Below, piece after piece: positions 37,349-45,802 of a stretch of 64,000 bases of DNA. The stretch is taken from NCBI RefSeq assembly GCF_004331675.1, contig NZ_SJSN01000001.1, forward strand, positions 558,001 to 622,000, given 5' to 3'. The stretch comes from Pedobacter frigidisoli (GTDB taxonomy: Bacteria; Bacteroidota; Bacteroidia; Sphingobacteriales; Sphingobacteriaceae). Each line of letters opens with the position of its first letter. Position 1 is the stretch's first letter. Under the pieces are notes generated by a model that saw only the letters and a list, made by a program, of their open reading frames with translations, searched no databases and was not told the DNA's origin. Made by a program: the position numbers and the translations under genes.

Positions 37349-37430
37349 CGTCATTGCGAGGCACGAAGCAAACTTACAACGATCGCTAAGAACCCAAAGC
37401 ATTAAGATTGCTTCGTTCCTCGCAAAGACG
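37349..37430. repeat. Inverted repeat with 'CGTCATTGCGAGG' ends
   Basis: A 23-base arm (37349-37371) faces its reverse complement with two mismatches at 37408-37430. The terminal words CGTCATTGCGA match the repeat at 7297-7426. It lies between the CE12 and gapN genes, which converge. Confidence 0.75.
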
Positions 37431-37461
37431 ACCGATTTAAATTTAACACATGCCAACAAAA

Positions 37462-37504
37462 AAGCCGCAAATCCTCAGAATAAAAATCTGCGAATCTGCG
37501 GCTT
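37462..37504. terminator. Hairpin between converging CE12 and gapN genes
   Basis: AAGCCGCA (37462-37469) pairs with TGCGGCTT (37497-37504), with further imperfect pairing inside. It is flanked by A-runs (37458-37463), so it fits a terminator for the minus-strand gapN gene in particular. Confidence 0.6.
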
Positions 37505-37564
37505 AAAAGCTTTGACAACTTTTAAGGCTTATTGCTTATTAAAGTTGTTAAAACTGAATTGGTC

Positions 37565-39190
37565 CTAGAAAATATACTTCGTACTTAAGAAATTAGAATC
37601 ATTTCCATTAACAATCTCATTTAACAATTTCTTGTTATCATCTGTAAATTTAGTCGCCACTAACGAACGGATGGAGAATGAACGTAACGCATCTACAACC
37701 GAGAGCGTTCCTTCAGCACTATCCTTACGTCCGGTGAAAGGAAAAGCATCTGGTCCGCGTTGGCATTGGCAGTTAATGTTTACACGACTTACCTGATTAA
37801 CCAATGGATCGATTAAAGAAGAAATTACAGCGGCATTGGTGCTGAAAATACTTACTTGTTGTCCGTGTGGCGAACCGATCAAGTACTCAATTGGCTCTTC
37901 CAAATCATCAAAGGGAACAACCGGAACAATTGGGCCGAATTGCTCTTCACGATACAATTTCATGTTGCTGTTTACGGGATAAACAATGGCAGGGTAAACA
38001 AAAGTTTCGAATGTTTGTCCGCCGTTTTTGTTGATCACTTTTGCGCCGTGAGTAATCGCATCATCAATGCATTCCTTTAAATATTCTGGTTTGTTTAGCT
38101 CGGGAAGTGGCGTAAGGTTAACGCCTTTTTCCCAAGGCATACCGAATTTTAATTTCTCTACTTCTGCAGATAAACGTTTTAAGAATTCTTGCGCCAAGCT
38201 GCGGTGTACATAAACGATTTTTATCGCCGTACAACGTTGTCCGTTGAAAGATAATGAGCCCAAAACAGTTTCAGAAACCGCTAAATCTAAATTGGCATCC
38301 TTGGTAATAATTGCCGCATTCTTAGCATCTAGACCTAAAATTGCCCTGAGTCTATTTACCTTTGGATGCAGTTTTTTCAGTTCATTAGCAACCTTACTCG
38401 AACCAATTAAAGTAAGCACATTAATCTTTCCAGATTTCATTAAGCCTGGTACAATCGTGTTTCCTCGTCCATAAATTGTATTGACTACGCCTTTTGGAAA
38501 ACTCGAGCGGAAAGCCTCAAGCAAAGGATAATGTAATAAAGTACCGTGTTTCGGAGGTTTGAACAAAAGCGTGTTGCCCATAATTAGGGCAGGAATTAAA
38601 GTCGTAAAAGTTTCGTTTAAAGGGTAGTTAAACGGACCCATACAAAGTACAACGCCAAGCGGAGAACGACGCACCTGTGCTACAATTCCCTGCTCTATTT
38701 CAAAGCGAGACGATTGTCTGTCGATATCTTTCAAGGCATCAATAGTGGCGTAAATATATTCAACCGTACGATCGAATTCCTTGACCGAATCGGCATAAGA
38801 TTTACCGATTTCCCACATAATTAATTTTGCAACAATTTCCTTTTGCTCAATCATTTTATGGGTGAAGTTTTCTACGCAGGTAATGCGATCGGCAACACTC
38901 ATGGTTGGCCATTGTCCGCGGCCATTATCATAAGCTTCTACGGCTGCATCCAAAGCTTCAGTAGATTCCTTTTCTGTACAAACAGGAAAACTACCAATGC
39001 GTTTTCTTTTATAGCCTTCGGGCGTTTTTACGCATACTGGAGAAAAAACCTCGTTAAATGGTCCATTCCAAGGTTTCATTTCTCCATTAGAAAGAAACTC
39101 CTTTTGATTGATTTCTTCTTTGAGCCTAAATTCATCTGGAATCTGGCTTTCTTCAACGAAAATACTTTCGAGGTTTAAAGTTGTGCTCAA
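37565..39190 (-). CDS. gapN: NADP-dependent glyceraldehyde-3-phosphate dehydrogenase (non-phosphorylating, GapN-type)
   Basis: A 541-residue aldehyde dehydrogenase with GPFNYPLNET (cofactor/substrate loop), GSSKVANELK (nucleotide-binding glycine region), LGLDAKNAAII (general-base region) and NGQRCTAIKIVYV (catalytic Cys in 'GQRC'). The CTAIK wording, the glyceraldehyde-binding context and the ~540-residue length fit the ALDH11/GapN group rather than general ALDHs. It would oxidize glyceraldehyde 3-phosphate to 3-phosphoglycerate and make NADPH. It is last of the uronate run, after exuT, kdgA and kdgK, so it may process the triose made by the aldolase. A different aldehyde substrate cannot be excluded. 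Confidence 0.8.
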   Translation of the reverse strand: MSTTLNLESIFVEESQIPDEFRLKEEINQKEFLSNGEMKPWNGPFNEVFSPVCVKTPEGYKRKRIGSFPVCTEKESTEALDAAVEAYDNGRGQWPTMSVADRITCVENFTHKMIEQKEIVAKLIMWEIGKSYADSVKEFDRTVEYIYATIDALKDIDRQSSRFEIEQGIVAQVRRSPLGVVLCMGPFNYPLNETFTTLIPALIMGNTLLFKPPKHGTLLHYPLLEAFRSSFPKGVVNTIYGRGNTIVPGLMKSGKINVLTLIGSSKVANELKKLHPKVNRLRAILGLDAKNAAIITKDANLDLAVSETVLGSLSFNGQRCTAIKIVYVHRSLAQEFLKRLSAEVEKLKFGMPWEKGVNLTPLPELNKPEYLKECIDDAITHGAKVINKNGGQTFETFVYPAIVYPVNSNMKLYREEQFGPIVPVVPFDDLEEPIEYLIGSPHGQQVSIFSTNAAVISSLIDPLVNQVSRVNINCQCQRGPDAFPFTGRKDSAEGTLSVVDALRSFSIRSLVATKFTDDNKKLLNEIVNGNDSNFLSTKYIF

Positions 39191-39219
39191 TTTGGTTGTT
39201 TGTTAGGGTTTATAATTTG

Positions 39220-39246
39220 TTAATCTATGGTTTAAGTATAGATTAA
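39220..39246. other. Small dyad between exuT and gapN
   Basis: TTAATCTAT (39220-39228) pairs perfectly with ATAGATTAA (39238-39246) in the 101-bp gap between the two co-directional genes. There is no T-tract, so it may be an operator or mRNA hairpin rather than a terminator. Confidence 0.4.
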
Positions 39247-39291
39247 CCATGGTTTTAATAACCGAAGCAGTTTCAACGGCTTCAGCATTGA

Positions 39292-40731
39292 TTATGCTAG
39301 TTCGATAACTTTATATTTTGGAACAAGGGTTTTCATTACCGTCCAGCCAATTAAATAGCAAACCGCACACAATGAAAAGATGATGAAATAACCTGCTTCT
39401 TCTCCTTTAAAACCCATAAAAACGACCTTATTCTTTCCCGTATAATCGAACAATAATCCTGATCCTTTATTGATGAAAAAAGAGCCAATACCACCAGCCA
39501 TACCGCCGATACCGGTAATGGTGGCAATCGCTTTTTTAGGAAACATATCGCCAACGGTAGAAAATATATTGGCCGACCATGCTTGGTGGGCTGCTCCTGC
39601 AATACCGATAATAATTACGGGAATCCAATAAGTAATGTGACCTAAAGGTTGGGCTGCTAAAGCCAAAAGCGGGAAAAATGCAAAAATTAACATGGCCCTC
39701 ATTCTACCTTCATAAGGATTCATACCTTTCTTCTCCACAAAATAAGTTGGCAACCAACCACCAATGATGGAAAGTAAAGTGATCATATAAAGTACAAATA
39801 AGGGGAATGCACTTTGCGTAGAATCCATTCCATAAACAGATTTTAGGTAGGCTGGGGTCCAGAATAAGAAAAACCACCAAACACCATCAGTCATAAATTT
39901 ACCAAAAGCAAAAGCCCAGGTTTGTTTGTATTTAAAGCAATCGATAAAAGAAACTTTTTCTTTAGTTTCTTCCACGTAATCTGCCAGTTTTCGATCGTTA
40001 ATCACATCTTGTTGAATGTAGGCTAATTCTTCAGCACTCACTCTTTTATGCGATTCTGGTTTGTTATACACAAAAATCCAAAGCCCCATCCATACAAAAC
40101 CAAGTGCGCCAATGATGATAAAAGACATTTCCCAGCCATAAGCTCTCGCAATGAAAGGAATCGTAATCGGTGCAGCAAGTGCCCCAACAGTTGCACCAGC
40201 ATTGAAAATACTGGTCGCAAAAGCCCTGTCCTTTTTAGGGAAATACTCTGCTGTAGCTTTAATTGCTGCAGGAAAATTTCCCGCCTCTCCAACGGCTAAA
40301 ACAAAACGAGCGAAAATAAATAAGGTTACGCTGACCGAAACGACCATTCCGGTATCGTTTACTCTTTCGATGATTTCTTTAGCGCCCTCAAAGTTTACAA
40401 ACCAGTTTCCAGAAATAATTCCTGAGGTTGCAATACCGCAAAAGGCATGTAAACATGCACCAACAGACCAAACGCCAATAGCCCATAAAAATCCTTTTTT
40501 GGTATCTAACTTATCAACCAATCTTCCAGCAAAAAGCATGGATACAGCGTAGAAAATAGAGAATAAGGCCGTAATATTTCCGTAGTCATTGTTATCCCAA
40601 TGGAACTCTGGTTTGATAAAATCGGTCCAAGTTAGGGAAAGTACCTGCCTATCTAAATAGTTTATGGTTGTGGCAAGAAACAGCAGTAAACATATCGTCC
40701 ATCTGTATTTGCTTGTTTTTGGTTGGTTCAT
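39292..40731 (-). CDS. exuT: MFS hexuronate transporter (ExuT-like, ACS family)
   Basis: A 479-residue inner-membrane protein with about twelve helices. Motifs include the start WTICLLLFLATTINYLDRQ, which is typical of anion:cation symporters, SMLFAGRLVDKLDTKKGF in the helix 2-3 loop, and FVLAVGEAGNFPAAIKATAE in helix 4. ExuT/GudP-type proteins import galacturonate or glucuronate with protons. It lies 22 bp after the KDPG aldolase gene in the uronate operon. Galacturonate made in the periplasm by GH28 and GH105 activity is the expected cargo. Confidence 0.9.
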   Translation of the reverse strand: MNQPKTSKYRWTICLLLFLATTINYLDRQVLSLTWTDFIKPEFHWDNNDYGNITALFSIFYAVSMLFAGRLVDKLDTKKGFLWAIGVWSVGACLHAFCGIATSGIISGNWFVNFEGAKEIIERVNDTGMVVSVSVTLFIFARFVLAVGEAGNFPAAIKATAEYFPKKDRAFATSIFNAGATVGALAAPITIPFIARAYGWEMSFIIIGALGFVWMGLWIFVYNKPESHKRVSAEELAYIQQDVINDRKLADYVEETKEKVSFIDCFKYKQTWAFAFGKFMTDGVWWFFLFWTPAYLKSVYGMDSTQSAFPLFVLYMITLLSIIGGWLPTYFVEKKGMNPYEGRMRAMLIFAFFPLLALAAQPLGHITYWIPVIIIGIAGAAHQAWSANIFSTVGDMFPKKAIATITGIGGMAGGIGSFFINKGSGLLFDYTGKNKVVFMGFKGEEAGYFIIFSLCAVCYLIGWTVMKTLVPKYKVIELA

Positions 40732-40753
40732 TTTGGTTAGGGTGTGTTATGTT

Positions 40754-41416
40754 TTATTTGCTTTGCTGAATTAAATCAAGCGCCAATTTTGTGTTATCGA
40801 ATAACTCCTCGTAAAGACCTTTGCTCATTACATCCTTACTAATTAATTTACTTCCCATCCCAACAGCACAAACGCCAGATTTAAACCAAGTTTTTAAATT
40901 TTCTGCATTAATCTCTACACCGCCTGTTGGCATAAATAGTTGGCCTGCAAATAAATCCTTAATTGAAGAAATAAATTCTGGACCTAATATATTGGCTGGA
41001 AAAATCTTAATTAACATTGCTTTGTGCTCTTGTGCGATGCTAATTTCGGTTGGCGTCATACAACCAGGGATCCAAAGCATACCAATTTTATTGGCAATTT
41101 CTGCTACAGCAGGATTAACAATTGGCGCCACAATAAAATCAGTTCCAGCTTCGATAAAAGCATTAGCATCTGCAGGCGTTTTGATGGTTCCAATACCCAA
41201 ATAAAGATCGGGCATTTCTGCATCGCGAACTTCTTTTAGCTTTTTGAAATTTGGCAAAGCCGATTTACCACGATTGGTGTATTCGAAAACGCGAACACCA
41301 GCTTTGTACAAAGTGCGTAATATTTCTACACTACCTTCTTCACTATCTTGATAAAAAAGAGGCAACATACCTTGCTCTAAAATGGCATCTAAAATTTTGT
41401 GCTTGTTACTAATCAT
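40754..41416 (-). CDS. eda: 2-keto-3-deoxy-6-phosphogluconate aldolase (KDPG/KHG aldolase)
   Basis: A 220-residue class I aldolase with YTNRGKSALPNFKKL, GIGTIKTPADANAFI, PGCMTPTEI and the Schiff-base lysine in LIKIFPANILGP, then MPTGGVEINAENLKTW for phosphate binding. It cleaves KDPG to pyruvate and glyceraldehyde 3-phosphate, the last step of the galacturonate route. Its start overlaps the end of kdgK by 8 bases, giving translational coupling of two consecutive enzymes. Often named kdgA in this setting. Confidence 0.93.
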   Translation of the reverse strand: MISNKHKILDAILEQGMLPLFYQDSEEGSVEILRTLYKAGVRVFEYTNRGKSALPNFKKLKEVRDAEMPDLYLGIGTIKTPADANAFIEAGTDFIVAPIVNPAVAEIANKIGMLWIPGCMTPTEISIAQEHKAMLIKIFPANILGPEFISSIKDLFAGQLFMPTGGVEINAENLKTWFKSGVCAVGMGSKLISKDVMSKGLYEELFDNTKLALDLIQQSK

Positions 41417-42464
41417 GGTGTATAATTCTTTTTTCTATATCTGATACGGTGCTTGTTGTTGCATCGCTTGGAATGTATAATTTATCATAAGCTGCTGCAG
41501 TTGCAAAATTCAAGGTTTCTGAAACTGATAAATGGTTATAAAAACCGTAAATCAATCCTGCCATGAAACAATCTCCGCTACCTACCTTATCCAAAATTTC
41601 TTGTGAAACATATTCTTCAGATACGGTTAGCTTATCTTCAGTGTAAATTGCAGTATAATACCTAATTCCCTTTCCATGATCGAACCTGAAAGTATTGGCA
41701 ACAGCCTTACACGCTGGAAACAAACTTAAGATTTCTTTAGAGGTATCGGATGCTTGTTGCAGTAACGTTTCCTTTGCATAGCCCTCAGTTGGTAGTAAAT
41801 CTTCATGAATCGTTGTACCCAACATTTTATTTGCGGCCCAAACATTACCCATAATTAAGGTGCAATATTTAGCCAGTTCAGGTAGAATATCTATCGGATC
41901 TTTACCATATTTCCAAAGCTTAGCTCTATAGTTTAAATCCAGAGAAATGGTAATGTTTTTAACTTGCGCTGCTTTCAAGGCTTCCAAGCAAACATCGGCA
42001 ATAGATTGATTAATCGCAGGGCAAATGGCACTAAAATGAAACCAGGTTACGCCATCAAAAACTTCATCCCAATTAATCTGACCAACTTTTAAATCAGCAT
42101 AAGATGAATTTGCCCTATCGTAAATTACACCAGCATTTTTTAAATCTTTTCCTTTAGGAAGATAGTATAAACCCAAACGATCGCCGTGAAAAACCATCGG
42201 CGACGTATCGATATTTCTAACTTTTAAATAATCCTCAATTTCTCTGGTGACCGAATTATCTGGCATTGCCGAAAGATAAGCCGATGGCACATTCCAAAGT
42301 GCCAAAGCTGTTGCCACATTGAGTTCTGCCCCACCAACATAAAAAGGTAGCTTGCTTTCTTTAAGCCATTGCCCATCCATATCCGGACAAATGCGTAAAA
42401 GGATTTCTCCAAAACTTAAAATTTTTTCTCCTTTTTTTGATAAGGATGATATCTGATCACTCAT
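41409..42464 (-). CDS. kdgK: 2-keto-3-deoxygluconate kinase (PfkB family)
   Basis: A 351-residue sugar kinase. The start is placed at MSDQISS (42464) with an A-rich leader; the open frame extends 11 residues upstream into the hairpin repeat. The N-terminal FGEILLRICPD and GGAELNVATAL signatures and the C-terminal VGSGDCFMAGLIYGF (PfkB anion hole and catalytic Asp) identify a ribokinase-fold kinase of the KdgK type. It phosphorylates KDG to KDPG. Gene order uxaB-uxaA-uxaC-kdgK-eda-exuT puts it exactly at the right metabolic step. Confidence 0.9.
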   Translation of the reverse strand: MSDQISSLSKKGEKILSFGEILLRICPDMDGQWLKESKLPFYVGGAELNVATALALWNVPSAYLSAMPDNSVTREIEDYLKVRNIDTSPMVFHGDRLGLYYLPKGKDLKNAGVIYDRANSSYADLKVGQINWDEVFDGVTWFHFSAICPAINQSIADVCLEALKAAQVKNITISLDLNYRAKLWKYGKDPIDILPELAKYCTLIMGNVWAANKMLGTTIHEDLLPTEGYAKETLLQQASDTSKEILSLFPACKAVANTFRFDHGKGIRYYTAIYTEDKLTVSEEYVSQEILDKVGSGDCFMAGLIYGFYNHLSVSETLNFATAAAYDKLYIPSDATTSTVSDIEKRIIHHD

Positions 42465-42480
42465 TATTTTTTTTCTTTCC

Positions 42481-42543
42481 ATGGTCTGTGTCCTCACAGA
42501 CCATTTATCTAAATCAATTTACGGTCTGTGAGAACACAGACCG
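42481..42543. repeat. Paired hairpin repeat, GGTCTGTG type
   Basis: Two perfect dyads: ATGGTCTGTG/CACAGACCAT (42481-42504, loop TCCT) and CGGTCTGTG/CACAGACCG (42522-42543, loop AGAA). It lies between uxaC and kdgK. Relative to the other copies the stem bases changed on both sides, so pairing is kept. Confidence 0.85.
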
Positions 42544-42553
42544 AGGTGCTGAA

Positions 42554-43954
42554 TTAAAATTTAAAGTAATTTTTTGCGTTAAAATACGAAATATCCTGTA
42601 CTATTTTTCCTACCCATTCCAAATCGTTAGGTAATTCTCCGTTCTCAATATCATCTCCAAAAAGATTACAAACTATTCTGCGGAAATACTCATGGCGAGG
42701 GAAAGAAAGGAAGCTGCGTGAATCGGTTAACATACCAACCAAACGACTTAAAAGCCCCATGTTTGATAATGCATTTAACTGTTTGATCATACCGTCTTTT
42801 TGATCTAAGAACCACCAAGCAGAACCAAATTGAACTTTTCCTGCAATTGAGCCATCATTGAAGTTTCCAATCATCGTTGCGATTAACTCATTATCGGCAG
42901 GATTTAAATTGTAGATGATGGTTTTAGCCAATTGATCTTGATTATCTAATCGATTTAAGAATTTGGAAAGCATTCTCGCCTGACTAAAATCACCAATCGA
43001 ATCCCAACCTGTATCAGGCCCTAATTGGCGCAACATACGGGCATTGTTGTTACGCAAAGCACCCAAATGATATTGTTGAACCCAACCTTTTTCATGATCC
43101 CATTCCGCAAAATGGATCAGCATGGCTGACTTGAATTTTAGGTTTTCCTCGTAAGAAATATTTTGCTTACTGCGAATTTTATCAAAGATTGATGAGATTT
43201 CCTGATCGGTATAATCTTCAGCATAAATTTGCTCTAAACCGTGATCGGAAACTGAACACCCGTTCTCGGCAAAGTAATCGTGACGGCTTTTTAAAGCATC
43301 AATATAATCTTGAAAACTGATAATTGTTTTAGCAGCAACAGTTTCCAATTTATCAATGTATTCGTTTAATCCTGCAATATCATCGCTGTTCATTGCCTTA
43401 TCTGGACGAAAAGCTGGCAACATTTTCAAATTTGCTCCTTCTCTTGCCAATTGTTGATGAAAGTTTAAGCTATCCAAAGGATCATCAGTGGTGCAAACAG
43501 CTTCCACATTCATTTTTGCCAATAAACCACGAACAGAATATTCTGGCGTTTGCAGCTTTGCCGAACATTCATCGTAGATTTTACGTGCCGTTTTGCCAGA
43601 AAGCAATTCGGTAATACCGAAATATCGCTGTAATTCTAGGTGCGTCCAATGGTAAAGGGGATTGCGTAAAGTAAAAGGAACGGTTTCGGCCCATTTCTCA
43701 AATTTTTCAAAATCAGAAGCAGATCCGGTGATGTACTTTTCATCGACACCGTTGGCACGCATGGCTCTCCATTTGTAGTGGTCGCCTGCTAACCAAACTT
43801 GAGTAATATTTGCGAACTGCGTATTGTTGGCAATTTGCTCTGGAATTAAGTGATTGTGGTAATCAATAATTGGTAACGATTTCGCAAAATTGTGGTACAA
43901 CTTTTCAGCTGTTTTGGTTTGCAAAAGAAAGTTTTCGTCTAAAAAAGGTTTCAT
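42554..43954 (-). CDS. uxaC: Glucuronate/galacturonate isomerase (uronate isomerase)
   Basis: A 466-residue enzyme of the amidohydrolase fold. The start is set at MKPFLDENFLLQ (43954), which gives the usual family length; the open frame extends 13 residues further. Marks: LPIIDYHNHLIPEQI (metal-binding HxH), the long ASDFEKFEKWAETVP region, and the C-terminal GMLTDSRSFLSFPRHEYFRR. It converts galacturonate to tagaturonate (and glucuronate to fructuronate). Hairpin-pair repeats lie on both sides of the gene, which may separate its mRNA segment from uxaA and kdgK. Confidence 0.95.
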   Translation of the reverse strand: MKPFLDENFLLQTKTAEKLYHNFAKSLPIIDYHNHLIPEQIANNTQFANITQVWLAGDHYKWRAMRANGVDEKYITGSASDFEKFEKWAETVPFTLRNPLYHWTHLELQRYFGITELLSGKTARKIYDECSAKLQTPEYSVRGLLAKMNVEAVCTTDDPLDSLNFHQQLAREGANLKMLPAFRPDKAMNSDDIAGLNEYIDKLETVAAKTIISFQDYIDALKSRHDYFAENGCSVSDHGLEQIYAEDYTDQEISSIFDKIRSKQNISYEENLKFKSAMLIHFAEWDHEKGWVQQYHLGALRNNNARMLRQLGPDTGWDSIGDFSQARMLSKFLNRLDNQDQLAKTIIYNLNPADNELIATMIGNFNDGSIAGKVQFGSAWWFLDQKDGMIKQLNALSNMGLLSRLVGMLTDSRSFLSFPRHEYFRRIVCNLFGDDIENGELPNDLEWVGKIVQDISYFNAKNYFKF

Positions 43955-44024
43955 TTTAATGAGATTTGAGACATTAGATAAGAGATTTTTCAAAACGCCT
44001 ATCTTTTATATCATATTTTTAATT

Positions 44025-44086
44025 GTGGTCTGTGAGGACACAAACCACGGATTTTTGTTTTTAAAGGTTGGTGCGCCACCAACCTT
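44025..44086. repeat. Paired hairpin repeat, GGTCTGTG and GGTTGGTG types
   Basis: The first dyad (44025-44048, loop AGGA) has one mismatch in a 10-bp stem. The second (44064-44086, loop CGC) is a perfect 10-bp stem AAGGTTGGTG/CACCAACCTT. It lies between uxaA and uxaC. Confidence 0.8.
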
Positions 44087-44117
44087 GGACTTACGTTAAG
44101 GCCATGCTAAGTTTTGC

Positions 44118-44164
44118 TCCCAAGACTCAAGACTCTTGACTCCGAACTCAAGACTTAAAGACTC
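44118..44164. repeat. Short AAGACTC/GACTC tandem words
   Basis: Directly after the uxaA stop on the minus strand, the words AAGACTC, AAGACTC, TTGACTC, AACTCAAGACTT and AAGACTC follow each other. Similar TGAGTCTGAAGTCGTGAGT words lie at 26864-26890. Simple, non-coding and of unknown role. Confidence 0.5.
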
Positions 44165-45801
44165 ACCCCTCGTTTCCAAGGAATAAAATCATCTTGATTC
44201 AGTAAAACAGCTTTCGGGATTACTTCGCCGCTGGCCGCTTTAATGCAATATTCCAAAATGTCTTCGCCCATTTGTTCGATGGTTTTTTCACCTTCGATTA
44301 CTGGTCCGCAGTTAATATCGATGATATCGCCCATGCGTTTTGTTAACGCATTGTTTGTAGAAACCTTAATTGTTGGGCAAACCGGATTTCCTGTTGGTGT
44401 ACCCAAACCAGTGGTAAATAAAATTAAAGTAGCGCCCGATGCTGCTTTTCCAGTAGTCGCTTCTACATCATTACCAGGAGTACAAACTAAATTTAAACCA
44501 GGCTTCGTTGCAGGTTCAGTATAATCTAAAACATCTTCCACTGGCGATGTTCCGCCTTTTTTAGCTGCACCAGTACTTTTTATGGCATCGGTAATTAAAC
44601 CATCCTTAATGTTTCCTGGAGATGGATTCATGAAAAATCCAGATCCTACATTTTCTGCCGCTTGGTTGTAAGCCGTCATCAATTGGATAAACTTACGGGC
44701 TGCAGTTTCATCTTTTGTACGGTCGATTAACTGTTGTTCGGCGCCACAAAGTTCAGGGAATTCGGCCAATAAAACTGTTCCGCCCAAAGCCACTAATAAA
44801 TCGGAAGTATAACCAACCGCTGGGTTTGCACTGATACCACTAAAACCATCGCTACCGCCACATTTAACCCCTAAAACCAGTTTGCTTAAAGGTGCAGGCT
44901 GACGCTCGAATTTGTTGATTTCGGTTAAACCAATAAAAGTTTTTCTGATGGCTTCTTTAACCAATTGCTCTTCGCTTTGCGATTGTTGTTGCTCAAAAAT
45001 GAATAAAGGTTTATCGAAGTTTGGTGAACGAAGCTTCAAATCATCAACAAAATCCTTAACCTGTAAATTCTGGCAGCCTAAACTTAAAACCGTAACACCC
45101 GCAACATTTGGATGATCGGCATAAGCCGCTAAAAGTTTGCTCAACACTGCTGCATCTTGACGGGTACCGCCACATCCACCCTGATGGTTTAAAAATTTAA
45201 TGCCATCCACATTTTTGAAAACACGGTTTGCAGCTGGATTTGCTAATCCGATTGAACTTGGATCTGCCTCTGCAAGGATTTCTCCATTTTTATAAGCCTC
45301 TACCAAATGGTGCGCATACGATTTATATTTATCGGTTACAGCATAGCCCAATTCATTGTGCAAAGCTTCGCGGATGACATCGAGGTTACGATTTTCACAG
45401 AAAACTGTTGGGATGAACAACCAATAATTTGCCGTTCCTACACGTCCATCATTTCTAATGTAACCATTAAAAGTTCTGCCTTCAAATTTCGAAACATCTG
45501 GCGCAGTCCATTCGTAATGGTAAGGCCTAAATTCATAAGGATCTGAAGCATGTTTAGTGTTTTCAGTATCCATCAAGCCACCTTTTAGGATAAAATGTTG
45601 TGCTTTTCCAACCAATACACCGTACATAATGATATGATCACCTTCGTTCATATCCTGCATAAAAAACTTATGCTTGGCTGTAATATCGTCCTGTAAAACA
45701 TACTCGTGTCCATCATGGATAATGGTTTCGCCTTTTGCCAAATTTTGTAAGGCAACAAGCACATTATCATTCGGATGGATTTTTAAGATTCTAGTAACCA
45801 T
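44155..45801 (-). CDS. uxaA: Altronate dehydratase
   Basis: A 548-residue fused form. Residues ~1-90 are an SAF domain (ILKIHPNDNVLVALQNL), the rest the dehydratase core with HQGGCGGTRQDA, VLGVKCGGSDGFSGISANPA and the C-terminal IDINCGPVIEGEKT, including conserved Cys residues near the iron site. It dehydrates altronate to 2-keto-3-deoxygluconate (KDG). It starts one base after the uxaB stop, so the two genes are coupled. Confidence 0.95.
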   Translation of the reverse strand: MVTRILKIHPNDNVLVALQNLAKGETIIHDGHEYVLQDDITAKHKFFMQDMNEGDHIIMYGVLVGKAQHFILKGGLMDTENTKHASDPYEFRPYHYEWTAPDVSKFEGRTFNGYIRNDGRVGTANYWLFIPTVFCENRNLDVIREALHNELGYAVTDKYKSYAHHLVEAYKNGEILAEADPSSIGLANPAANRVFKNVDGIKFLNHQGGCGGTRQDAAVLSKLLAAYADHPNVAGVTVLSLGCQNLQVKDFVDDLKLRSPNFDKPLFIFEQQQSQSEEQLVKEAIRKTFIGLTEINKFERQPAPLSKLVLGVKCGGSDGFSGISANPAVGYTSDLLVALGGTVLLAEFPELCGAEQQLIDRTKDETAARKFIQLMTAYNQAAENVGSGFFMNPSPGNIKDGLITDAIKSTGAAKKGGTSPVEDVLDYTEPATKPGLNLVCTPGNDVEATTGKAASGATLILFTTGLGTPTGNPVCPTIKVSTNNALTKRMGDIIDINCGPVIEGEKTIEQMGEDILEYCIKAASGEVIPKAVLLNQDDFIPWKRGVSL

Positions 45802-45802
45802 T

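Noticed and set aside
40151..40552. 133-residue plus-strand frame over exuT
   Set aside because: Antisense shadow of membrane-protein codons; no independent support.
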